Below the pieces are notes generated by a model that saw only the letters and a program-made list of their open reading frames with translations, had not been told where the DNA came from and made no database searches. 64,000 nt of DNA from Patiria miniata (lineage: Eukaryota; Echinodermata; Asteroidea; Valvatida; Asterinidae). The position numbers and the translations under genes were made by a program. The stretch lies in assembly GCF_015706575.1 (NCBI RefSeq), contig NW_024037072.1, positions 439,001 through 503,000 of the forward strand. The letters run 5' to 3'. Positions 49,728 through 61,182 of this stretch are shown one piece after another (positions within the stretch are counted from its first letter, which is position 1; every line of letters begins with the position of its first letter).

Positions 49728-50001
49728 GGTCAATTTCATGGCGCTGCTTAACACCAGAAGAATTGTGTTAACTATGGCAGAGACTTGCACTAACCTGAAG
49801 CACCTAACACTATATCATGGCGTGGATGCGCTAATGGTTACACCTGCATGGAGATTTCTATTGTTACATCGCTGATTAAGCAACTTTTCCTTTGGGGTTA
49901 AGCGTGCTTTTGCTGTGCTTATGCTTACGGTCCCCATGAAATAGATGGAGGCTGTGTTGGCAGAAAATTGTGTGCTTACAGCAGCGCCATGAAATTGAGC
50001 C
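49728..50001. mobile_element. MITE-like element with TCAATTTCATGGCGCTGCT ends
   Basis: GGTCAATTTCATGGCGCTGC near 49728 is mirrored by GCAGCGCCATGAAATTGAGC ending at about 50000. A 123-codon minus-strand frame (49815-50186) spans the right end and is not considered a gene. The target duplication is ambiguous. Confidence 0.7.
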
Positions 50002-53000
50002 CTGGTGAGCAGGGCAGTATAATTCAAATGATATCTTGACTTGAAACTGTTCATGCTGAGTGAAACATTTCTGATCGGAATAGAAACTCCATTATTGAGC
50101 TTTGTATTTTGTCTTGCAAAACAAGTCAACGTAAATCCTACCGGTACCTTCCTAGCCAATGGATTTGAATTGCTGGTTTTCGTCATGCAAACTCTGGTTC
50201 ATCTTTATGCATTATGTATTCTAAACATCATGGTACGTGTACATTTCTGATGTCAATTTTGACTTGCAAAACCTTGGATGCCAGTTATCCGTGACCCAGC
50301 CTGTTATTTTATTTTTCTTGTGGGTGGTCCTTGGAATAACCATTAATAATTCTTTACACAAATTATTCTTGGCCTTCAAAAAATTTGCCTGATTACTCCC
50401 AACTAAGTTGGTTCATCTGAGTGAATATATACAAAACACACCGGGAGAGGCATTGAGTTGTCATCTGCACTAGTGGTCAGGGAATATGAAGCAAAGTAAC
50501 AAAGACCTTGTTAATTATTCCGAAAATTTCATACTTGTTTTTTCTGTGCTCATTAATTAATGCTACCATTACTGTTAGTTTTACGTTACTTTGCCACAAA
50601 CTACACGTACCCCAGCACAAACTTGCTACTCCCCAACTTTCCATTTCAAAAAAAGCTAATTAAAGAGGCATGTGAAGAACATTGCTTTTTAAATGTCTCA
50701 ATTTTTAATGTACATATATTCCTCATGTACATAGTAATGAACATACCGGGTAATTATACACATATTTTTACTCTAATTTCTGAAATATATGCAAATAGTA
50801 GTCAGATATAAAAAAAAAAAGTGGTGAAGAACAGTACACAATGACAAAGACATTGTATAGTGTATAACACTTGTGTAATTTTTTTTGTTATGTACTTGCA
50901 GTAAAGACAGCATTAATTAAGCTTGCTCAATAATTTACATACATATGCAAATAGTCATTAAATAACAAAGCCTCTTTGCTCATGCGTATTAGATGCATTA
51001 GAGTAAAGGGTAGTCAACATTGAATCGTATGCTTCAATGTCAACGTACGTTCCCTGTCCATAAACATACCGTAATATGGAAGACTTTACCGGTACCTGTA
51101 CATAATTACATAATGTATCATGGTGCAAATGTATTCAAAAGATCAAATACGGTATTCTATGCTTATGTACTCCACACAATATTTACATTTTGATGATACT
51201 CTTGGATCGCCATAAAAAAGATGTTTTACCCAAGCCTTATCTTCTGTGTCCTTGAATATTTTAAGGGTTTTATTGGGTTTTTTTTATTGACATGTTTCCA
51301 GCCACCTACATGTGTATTGTTTTGTGAAGAGAGAACACGGTCATTTGGCAATACTGTGTGCTGATGATTGCCAATGGCAACCATTTATTTTACCTTGCCA
51401 TGCATCAAATTAATGCACTTGAACTGTTGCAGAACAGAGGTTGCTTCGTAACAACCATTTATGGGAGGAGCTAGAAAAATAGGACTTGGCCAGGACTTCC
51501 GTATAGTACGTGATTTTTATGAATTTTTTTTTGAAAATTTAAGGAAAATTTTGCCATCCAGTTTGGATTTTTTTTTTCAATTTTGGAATTTTTTGTTAAA
51601 ATTTAGGATATTTTAGGAAGTCTTTCAATAGCATGCACATGAATTTTGGATTACTTTAAAAAAAATCATCGGTCAGGAAATGTATTTTTTGTGGGGGGGG
51701 GGAGTCAGGAAAATGATAATCAATTTTCACTGAAGATTCAAAGTTAAATTGGATTTGCTTTTTCTTTGTTTTGGCAAATTAATCCCATCGGAAATTCCTG
51801 CCGCCATGTGCATTCTGTTCATTGTCTACTGTTGTACCTCCAGTACCGTACATTTTCCTAATTGTTTTGATACGTTAATTTTAATTTTAAAACTGATTCT
51901 AAATAATGATAGAATTTTTTTTGTTTTTACAATGTAATTGAAAAAAATTTGTTTGCCATGGCCACTAACGAGCCATCACCAAACACTCAATTCTTCTGTT
52001 AGTCACATTTGTGTTTTTTCTTTCTTTTTCCCACTTGCTCAAACAATCGAAATGCAATTAACAAGAATATACAGCTTCAGCGTAGCATGGATAATGCTAT
52101 ACAGACATTCATGCATAAAGTCTATTGAAGCTGAGTTGGGGGCGAAATTTAAGAATACATTCTTCGGCCTTGACAACTGATGCCTGCTGAACGAAGCTAC
52201 ATCAGTGCTCTTTTTATTACAAGTTGTATTTTCCAACTAAAAATAGTTTTTGTTAATTTTATGTATAGTGAACATGTATTTAAAAGCACTATTCATACAC
52301 ATAAGTGCACAGATGTTTTCAAACATATGTGTTATCATGCATACCATAAAAATGGCATCATACGAACAGTCTGCGGATTTGAAGAAAGATGGTCATTGCT
52401 GAATATCTTGTTCAGGTTAAAGATTGTTTTTTCCCCCTAAATATCGACTCTTACTTCTTCAATTTCAAAACACTTTGTCATATTTATCGACCTTGAGAAT
52501 ATATAATTGTGTTTGAAATGAACTCAAATAAATCCCTGTCCACCTCTACTTCCTACCCCCCCCCCCCCAACAACTCGCACCATTTCCGGCATTTGCCACA
52601 CAGTCCATCTAAACCTCTCAGCACACACTTTTCTTCCCGGTGTCTGTGCTCAAACGCTCCGACAACGGCACTCCAATTCAATTAGACTGGCTCAAAGCTC
52701 TTAAGTTGCAACAATATTTTCTCCATTTCCGTGTATAATCGGATTACGGCAGATATGCCTTGAAGTTATAGGAGAATAAAACACGCACCAGCAAAATATG
52801 GAAAATTGAACATTTCCACCATTTCACAAAGCTCACGCCGGTGTATACTTCATGTGAATTTTACTTGAAAGTTAATTTGTTATAAAAACAGCCAAAGTCA
52901 CGATGAAACTTAAATTGTTGACGTCAAGAAACTGCTTTAGCTTCATTTCTCCACGAAGAATGAACTTGCCCTTAGTTAGATTAAAGAAATGCAAGACATT

Positions 53001-54280
53001 TTGTTTTTGTGGTTGGGCTGATTAAGCTTGCGACCCTGAGGCGCCATTGATACACATGTATTCTGTCTTGTAATTATAAAGAGAAATGGTATGAAAAGAT
53101 GTTTTTATACAGAGGTGTCCTCAGCTCACTTTCTTGCCGCATGGCTCATTTACACTGTTCTATATTGAAGCCCAAGGCACATGTTAGTGAATATACATGC
53201 ACTGATTGAAAGTCTTGCGAATGGAGATAAATTAATATAAGGTCAACCAAATGTAGGGCACATTTAGGCATTTGAATAAGAAGGTTGAATTTACTCTCAA
53301 TCGAAACACTTTTTAAAATTTGGACGGGGGTGGGGATGTTATTTTTTTCCGCTGGATTCTCATGAAAAAAAAAAATTTCTCCAATTTTGTGTATGTTTAG
53401 CTGGCAATGACACAATGGAAATGGATTGATATATCTGCTGTCCTCTATAGTTTGAAAAGCAGCAGGCTCCAATTGTGTGCTTTAGTGTGCTACTTTGAGA
53501 TTACAAAGAAAGTAGTTTTTAATCAAAGTAAATTGCATTCTAATAGAAATCATGCTTTAGGCCAGAAAATTACCACTTCCTCGCGAATCAAAGTTGGTAT
53601 TGAAGGGTGTTAGAAACCCGTATGGTGATAGAAAATGTCATCAACATTTTGTCTTTCTATTTTTGCACCAACTTAGCCTTTTTGGGTGGGGGTTGCTCTT
53701 TATTTCTGAATGGACATTGGTTTGTCATGCCACTCTTCAGTAGATCAGTCATCAGTATTTGATACTTGAAACCTTGTACACTGTCATATTGGGCACAAAA
53801 TAACAACCAAATGGCCAATATGTCATATCTGAAGAGTAACCATATGTTAATATACAGATGAAGCAAGTTTGAAGTGAATACAAACCTGTAATTTTTGTGG
53901 TAACATTTAATAAAAATGGTTGCTGTTTATTTCAGAAGAATCTAGGTTAATTGCCATTGACTCTTGCCACTCATGCAAGCAATCAATGTACATGTAACCT
54001 AGTTATGTAGTGTCTGTGGCCATACCAGATCAATGTCTTTTACTTTACATAAGCCATAACAAAATCAATGTTTGTTCAAAGATGTACATGCATGTAGGGT
54101 TTGCCCAGACAAAGTCTGCATTGGAAAATTTGGATGAAGATTCTGTGTTTGGCAATGCAGGTAACAGGATGAATTTCATAGGCTTCCTAATTTGAGTCAA
54201 CATTTTTAACCGAACCCTTCAAGATTAATTCAACATCGGTCAACTTGAGCAAACCTCAGCCTAAATAAATCAAACTCAAG
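50002..54280. other. Gene-free AT-rich DNA
   Basis: Low-complexity A/T runs at 51500-51680, a G tract near 51697 and a C tract near 52557. No supported exon. Confidence 0.4.
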
Positions 54281-54557
54281 GCAGCCCAGCCCATTGCAAC
54301 CCATCCCAACCCAACTTAACATAACCCAAACTCATCTTAACCCAACCTAACTCAAGTCTAACCCAACCCAACCCAACCCACCTCACCCAACCCTCACCCG
54401 ACCCAACACAACCCTAAATCAACCTAGCCCAACCCAACCCAACCCATACCCATTTCAACCTAACATAACCCAGCAAACCCAACCAAACCAACCCAATGCA
54501 ACCCAACACAACCCAAAGCAACCCAATGCAACCCAACGCAACCCAACGCAACCCAAA
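54281..54557. repeat. Degenerate C-rich AACCC minisatellite
   Basis: CCCAACCCAACC-type pentamers and 10-mers such as ACCCAACGCA extend about 275 bp with many substitutions. A minus-strand frame through it gives a W/G/L/V repeat peptide and is spurious. Confidence 0.9.
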
Positions 54558-55840
54558 GTCAAAGAGATCAAATTCCATGATGACCTCATTCTGAGTGAAC
54601 CCTCCACAGCTTGTTAACAGATTTAAATGCGAGACTATTCCACCTGGCATGTAAATTTCCACTGCAAAAGTAAATGTGGGATTATATGCTTTACCCTTGA
54701 TTAATCTTGTCAAGGTCTAATAAACAGGTTTCATCCTGAACCTGCCTGACCTTCTGAAATTCAAGAAACGCCGGTCGTTGACTTGTTAAAATTGAATCAA
54801 TTCCACAGTGTTTGTTGGAGATTGGAGGGATTACTGTAGTATATGCACGTTCTTCCTGTGAACTTGTCATGGTCGTCATTCCTGCACTGAGTGTATCCAT
54901 ATGAAATATTGCAAGGCAATTCAATTTTTTTTTTCTTAAGCACACTATGGAAAACCTTTCAGGTACAATTTAACAACAAAAATGTAATGTCCACTGAATC
55001 TTAAACTGAACAGCAAAGTGTAAAGCCTGCTGACCCAAACGAAGTCCATTCCCCCTGCCCCACTCCCACCCTCCAAGAAAAAAAACCACTCCAACACCCA
55101 ACAAACAAACACACTAAAATACTTAATTGAATTTTGTCTTATTCGGATGGTTTTTTTTCTTAACATAAATGACACAACATCATTGTTATTGGAATATTCA
55201 GTTGTTCAACTTTTGGCTCGTGAAAAATCACATCCAAATTTACTATCCACTTCAGAGTCTGGTGAGATGAATTCACCGATTCCATGTCGGAAAATGTCAA
55301 CTTAATACATGACTGATGTCAGATTAGTGGGAAAATTCATCACTGACTGTGTGAAACTGTCAGGGCATATATGCAAAAAATGCCCGGTTCATCTGGTACT
55401 CATCCTGAGGTATTGAATTTCATACAAGTCAAAAACCTTACTCCGCATGAATTTTTAAAGAACAGTTTCATACGGATAAAGGTGGAACAGATAATTCTGT
55501 GGTTTTGCCTTTACGCTTCAAATTATAATGGAATGGATTAGGTTCTTAATGCCATGGGATTACAATATCTGATCCTGTGGGATTACACATGAGATGAACC
55601 AATTAATCTATTATTGGACTGGATTATATGCAAGGCTACGTATATCTACTTGTAAAACTCAGTTCACAACATGGAGGCCAGAAGGCTAGCATGTGTATTT
55701 GGGGGGGGGATGGGAGAATAAGGACACTTTGTAAATTCCAAGTGAAAGTTGTTGTGAATTGGAGTGTGCCTTTTTAGAAGATTAGTACAATGCATACTCT
55801 CTCAATAGTGTAACAAAGCAACATGTATTGCAATCTTATA
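54558..55840. other. DNA between the two mirrored minisatellites
   Basis: AT-rich and non-coding. No terminal repeats show that the interval moved as a unit. Confidence 0.35.
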
Positions 55841-55975
55841 TTGGGTTTTGGATGGGTTTGGTTGGGTGGGTAGGGTTGGGTTAGGCTGAGTTGGGTTAGG
55901 GTTCGTTAGGTTGGTTGGGCTGGATTGGGTCGGGTTGGGTTGGGGTGGGATTGGGATGGGATGGGATGGGTTGCT
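55841..55975. repeat. Degenerate G-rich TTGGG minisatellite (mirror of the 54.3-kb array)
   Basis: TTGGGTTGGG-type repeats end in GGGATGGGATGGGATGGG. On this strand it is the complement type of the AACCC array 1.3 kb upstream, so the pair is an inverted arrangement. G-quadruplex potential is high. Confidence 0.88.
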
Positions 55976-56617
55976 AAAGACTGGGCTGTGTTGTTAAAGA
56001 AGGTTGATCCGTGTGTACGGTAGTTTGGATAGCGATGGTGAAGTTTTTGTCTCATTGTGTTGGTGAAGCCTTTGTTAAGTTGAGTGAATTTTTGGGCGAA
56101 GAGTTGGGTTGGGTGGAGTTGAATTTTGGTTAAATTTCATGAATGAATAGAAAAAAATACAAATGAACAAATCATAAAGTTCCTCATGTGCATTTACAAA
56201 TAAATTGAAAATATTCCTTTCCTGAATGCAAATAATAATGCACAGAAGCATTTCTCTGTCTTCGGTCGTTGACTTGCGACAACTGCTTAATTGCTGCAGT
56301 CCAAGTTCAAAACAGGAGAGATTGACTGCACTGTGCTTTTCTTCCCAAGTTGGTGAGAAAGACTAAGACCTACAGTTGACGTCATTCCTTGATGTAAATG
56401 AACAAGACTACCGTTAGCATTTAGTTCTTATCAGATTGAATGTTTTGAAGTGCTGTTTCCCACGTAGACAACCTGCAGGTACTAATGTTCAATGTCAGGT
56501 TTGTGACCTATGCCAATACTTAACGTAACTTAATAAGTCGCACTCTTCACAGAATGATAAAATAGCTGCAAGACTTGGCTATTTATATTCAAAGTGAAAG
56601 GTTCCTTTCAGATTTCA

Positions 56618-56797
56618 TTACCGATTGGACATGTACCACCCGATAGCAGACATGACTTTGTTAAGCCAATGTTGTACCATCTCCAGTGTGTGGTTGAATG
56701 CAAACCAAGACGGTAGCTTAATCTTTCCTTGGATGCAGTTTGCCTTGTCTCCAGCCTCATCATATCTCAGGCATGCATCCTCCCGCCCAACTGCCAT
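56618..56797 (-). CDS. Short ORF with protein-like composition, unrecognised
   Basis: Fifty-nine codons run from an ATG that directly follows a TGA. The frame overlaps the end of the Cys-rich frame by about 14 codons in another phase. Composition is balanced and soluble-protein-like (REDACLRYDEAGDKANC, KIKLPSWFAFNHTLEM, WYMSNR), with two Cys and one NHT sequon. It may be the next exon of the same locus, joined at an internal acceptor, or a frameshifted continuation. No family is recognised. Confidence 0.2.
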   Translation of the reverse strand: MAVGREDACLRYDEAGDKANCIQGKIKLPSWFAFNHTLEMVQHWLNKVMSAIGWYMSNR

Positions 56798-57085
56798 TCA
56801 TCAAACATTCACCAGAAAGTAATCGGTCCGTGCCATTACCAGAAACAATGTAAACGTGGCTATCAGTAAGGCAACCAAATACCTCCCCTGTGTAATGTCC
56901 CGGCCCTGTTCTATTCACAATGGTAAATTGGTTTACACTGCGTGGTAAACACTCAGACCACACAGTCATTCAGTCTTCTTTCTTCCCGTCTTCTCTTAAT
57001 CGCAGCAACGTGCCGTTTCCTTTGAATTCGCAATCAATCCGTTGATCAGTACGCCAAACACTATTTGGCGGTAAACACTGATTTC
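56760..57085 (-). pseudogene. Cys-rich, sushi/CCP-like reading frame interrupted by one in-frame TGA
   Basis: On the minus strand a pyrimidine tract ending TTTGGTAGCAG near 57085 looks like a splice acceptor. Then comes a frame with NQCLPPNSVW, a Cys, GNGTLLRL, a TGA codon at 56970-56972, and VWSECLP. It continues directly in the same frame with HYTGEVFGC, SGNGTDRLLSGEC, LMNGSWAGGC and MPE before a second TGA. The order C...GNGT.LL...C...W...C.P occurs twice, which resembles complement-control (sushi) modules with N-glycosylation sequons and an extracellular role. The TGA falls where the second repeat has Cys. Likely readings are a decayed gene or two short exons. The match is motif-level only, and the four-Cys sushi pattern is incomplete. 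Confidence 0.22.
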
Positions 57086-58506
57086 TGCTACCAAATCGGG
57101 AAAAACAGGAAGAAGAAGCAGAAGCAGAAGAACAAACAAATTTATAACATTTTCCTAGTTTAGTGGCGCGAGAAAAAAATTGCTTTCTTGCCAACGGATG
57201 CGTTAAAAGCACCTTCGTGCTCAGACAGCCTACGATTGGATCTGTGTTGATGATTAATATGGCTTTGATCCCCCCTTTTTTTTCTTTGGCGGTGTGTGCT
57301 TGTTTCCACTGAGCGTGACGGTGATATTAAGAGAGAGGGAGTGAGAGAGCGGTAGAGCAGCAGAGAGATTTGGCTACCATACTCTGGAGGGCTATAAGAG
57401 CATTCTTGTTTGAAAAAAAATCATTAGGGAAGGGGTGGAAAATGGAAAAATGTCAATTCTCTCAGGTCTGTGGATTAATATTTGACATTCCGTTGTGTGT
57501 ATCGCATCAATTTGTGCTGGGGCTGTCCATGTTCCAGGCAACTCAAGCAAACATAGAAACTGGCAAGAGTGCTGTAGGATTATTGAAATAGAGATATGTG
57601 ACGGTATTTAGGAAAGTGTTTTTGCTTTTGTCCATTGTAATATTTAGAGAAAAAAGCTTCAAAAAATTGTTTGTGTGGATACTCATAAACTGAAGGGGAA
57701 AAAAACAGTTTAAAACCCAACATTTTCTTTAATTTTTTTCTCCACATTTGAACCTCTTTCGTAAAGGAATTAGACACAATGAGTCTTGTTTTCCAACCAG
57801 TTTTAATTGTGTATCAGTCATTAAAATTCTTTGTTTGTGTGGTTTACTTAAGTTTAATTAAGTACTTACTTAATTGTAGACAGCCGAGGGGGTGGGGGGT
57901 AACAAGCCCCCCTCCCCCATCCATAAAAATATATTTGCCACCCCACCCCCCCCCCCCCCCTCCCTGTCACCCCATTGGAAATTTGTTAGTCCTATAAGTA
58001 ACCATGGTTAACGGGCTTAACAGAAATGTCCCCCCCCCCCCACTAAAAATATCCCCACTAAAACATCCAGCCTAGTAAAGAAGTGACCTAAAGAAGTGCT
58101 AGTGTCTGCATTGAGTTGAAGTACAAGTTATTACTGTGATCTTCATTAACTGTGTTAGTCTCTTTCAGCAGCTGTCAATAAGATCAGCACCTGTGGTGCA
58201 CCAGGTAGAGAAGTGTTTCACCTCGGATGTCAATTGAATAATTGAAATTACATGTAGATGGAATTATAACTGCATGCAATCTCAGCAAGTGCCACATTAT
58301 GAACCCCAGGTTAACAACCAATAAATTGTTCCTGAAACGGTTCCCTGTGGAGTACAAAATACATGTACAAACATGATTAGCAATACGTACGACCAATCCA
58401 ATGTCCACGTACTCCATGGGAGGGAAGAGAAGAATATTGAAGTAATGTGTCATGCTGAAGGACATCTGCAGCGAACCACGCTGTAGACCTGGTCCCAATT
58501 GTGCAT
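57086..58506. other. Gene-free DNA
   Basis: Opposed G and C tracts lie between 57888 and 57962 and another C tract near 58030. No supported exon. Confidence 0.4.
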
Positions 58507-61182
58507 GGGTCATTCCATGCCAACTCAACAAATGGTGCACACCATCACCTCTTGGATTTTTTTCTTTTTTGGTGTACTGAAAGATACTTAGGAGAAATGC
58601 AAATTCTGAAAATTTGGGGTCTCTACGACTTTTCGTTCTTGCGCAACAGCATTTTGAAATTTGAGGTGGGCGGGGCCAAAAGTGCGTCGCGTCACGAAAT
58701 TCAATGTTTAAAGGGCCATATATTTAAAACTATACCCCCCAGACATTTCAAACTTGGTAAGCTGGGCTACTTTTTGCTGTAGATTTCAAATATTTAAACA
58801 GAAAGAAAGTAGCTTGTTTCATTTTTAAGTTAGAGGGGCCCCAAAATGGCCCAAATCTCATCTGGACCAATGTTCGGGGGGGGTGTAAGTCAAAAATTGA
58901 AAATATTTTTTTCACCAAATTTTTTGCCTGTAATAGCCCCCAATTAAAACTACTTTCATGTAAAATCTTACACTTATATTAACTTCATTGAATGAAATAT
59001 AGCCCTTGCAAAAAGCAAATTGTTTATTTTTACGACAACTTGACCCCCCAAAAACCAACGTCAGACATTCCGCACCAAATTTTGCTTCACATATGTTTGA
59101 GGTTGGTCCTTAGTGAAGTCCTCTGAAAAGTTTCATGTTGGTGTCTAAATTTCTTCAGTAGATAGCTGGGCTTTATAAAGAGTCTATATCTTATGATGCT
59201 GCAGGTTCCGTAACATACATGTGCATGTACATGTACTTGTATTTTACGGAACCAGCACAACAAAATCCCCCGACTGTTGAAAGACTTGGGTCAAGACTAC
59301 CCATTTCCTGCTCAATAAACAGTTGCTTGTAGACCTATGTGTGCATTATATGCAAATTAGGTTAAATGACTTGAGAGTCTAATTCTTTCCATGTGCTCAT
59401 CACACAGCATGCATGCCATGTATGTAGTAATTAACCAGTTCTCACTTGCACAACATAGTATAGCACTAACCTGAACCAAAGAGAAGTGATTCAGTTTGAG
59501 TTGAGGGTCTATGGTTTTAACCTGATTGATCTTAGTTTTCATTATGGATAAGGGGAAACCTAGTTCATCCAAGGAGTTGCATGTATGCTCAAACTCATCA
59601 TGCACCAATTGTAGCAGCTGACCTCAACCCAGGAAAATATGTTTGTGTGGTCTATGATGATGTTTGGTACATTGCTAAATTGTAGAAGATGTACATGTAT
59701 CACAACTTCATGAGGATGTGTATGTGGATGTGTATGCTTCATGTACAGGACGGAATCAACAAATACTAATAATAAATCTATTGGCCACAAAGAGAGGATA
59801 AATGTAACATTCCATTTGTTGATGTGTTGTGTTGCGTACCAACACCAGAACTTCTACATAGCGGTGGAAGGCAATACAAACTTAGTGAGCCAACCATCAT
59901 GCAACTCATTCAACTTCATCAAAACTACATCACAAGGAATGCATAATTTCACCTGTGAAACTGTAAACAATTACATCAACTGTCTACATGTACAAATGTA
60001 AGCTAAGTTTCATACCCAACTTATTCTTTATGTACCAACTGCTGTTTTATTCTATGTACGTGTACTTGTATGTAATACGGAACCAGCACCGTATGTACAT
60101 GTATCACAACTTCATGAGGATGTGTATGTGGATGTGTATGCTTCATGTACAGGACGGAATCAACAAATACTAATAATAAATCTATTGGCCACAAAGAGAG
60201 GATAAATGTAACATTCCATTTGTTGATGTGTTGTGTTGCGTACCAACACCAGAACTTCTACATAGCGGTGGAAGGCAATACAAACTTAGTGAGCCAACCA
60301 TCATGCAACTCATTCAACTTCATCAAAACTACATCACAAGGAATGCATAATTTCACCTGTGAAACTGTAAACAATAATATCAACTGTCTACATGTACAAA
60401 TGTAAGCTAAGTTTCATACCCAACTTATTCTTTATGTACCAACTGCTGTTTTATTCTATGTACGTGTACTTGTATGTAATACGGAACCAGCACCGTAAGA
60501 TATAGACTCATTATAAAGCCCAGCTATCTACTGAAGACATTTAGACACCAACATGAAACTTTTCAGAGGACTTCACTAAGGACCAACCTCAAACATATGT
60601 GAAGCAAAATTTGGTGCGGAATGTCTGACGTTGGTTTTTGGGGGGGTCAAGTTATCGTAAAAATAAACAATTTGCTTTTTGCAAGGGCTATATCTCATTC
60701 AATGAAGTTAATATAAGTGTAAGATTTTACATGAAAGTAGTTTCAATTGGGGGCTATTACAGGCAAAAAATTTGGTGACAAAAATATTTTCAATTTTTGA
60801 CTTACACCCCCCCGAACATTGGTCCAGATGAGTTTTGGGCCATTTTGGGGCCCCTTTAACTTAAAAATGAAACAAGCTATTTTCTTTCTGTTTAAATATT
60901 TGAAATCTACAGCAAAAAATAGCCCAGATTACCAAGTTTGAAATGTCTGGGGGGTATAGTTTTAAATATATGGCCCTTTAAACATTGAATTTCGTGACGC
61001 GACGCACTTTTGGCCCCGCCCACCTCAAATTTCAAAATGCTGTTGCGCAAGAACGAAAAGTCGTAGAGACCCCAAATTTTCAGAATTTGCATTTCTCCTA
61101 AGTATCTTTCAGTACACCAAAAAAGAAAAAAATCCAAGAGGTGATGGTGTGCACCATTTGTTGAGTTGGCATGGAATGACCC
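58507..61182. mobile_element. 2.68-kb fold-back element with GGGTCATTCC ends and a GCAT target duplication
   Basis: GGGTCATTCCATGCC at 58507 is mirrored at 61182, and GCAT flanks both sides (58503-58506 and 61183-61186). The arms are about 730 bp each (to about 59240, and from about 60455) and nearly identical. The inner arm ends carry GGTTCCGT/ACGGAACC with TACATGTAC runs. The loop of about 1.2 kb contains unique DNA and two copies of a 404-bp unit. Both arms keep the same open frame of about 91 codons read inward, without an ATG at its head. No transposase motif is recognised. The 4-bp duplication points to a DNA transposon, superfamily not assigned. Confidence 0.9.
59689..60496. repeat. 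Tandem duplication of a 404-bp unit inside the fold-back loop
   Basis: Copy 1 is 59689-60092 and copy 2 is 60093-60496. By eye the only differences are near AACAATTACATCAAC versus AACAATAATATCAAC. Each copy holds an 86-codon ATG frame (59741 and 60145) of unknown meaning. The identity indicates a very recent duplication or an assembly artefact. Confidence 0.95.

Noticed and set aside
49815..50186. 123-codon minus-strand frame
   Set aside because: It crosses the terminal repeat of the 49.7-kb MITE. No domain.
54414..54713. 99-codon minus-strand frame with W/G/L repeats
   Set aside because: Translation of the AACCC minisatellite.
59741..60405. Two identical 86-codon ATG frames as a tandem gene pair
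   Set aside because: They lie in the 404-bp duplication within a fold-back loop. Identity reflects recent duplication, and the peptide has no recognisable domain.
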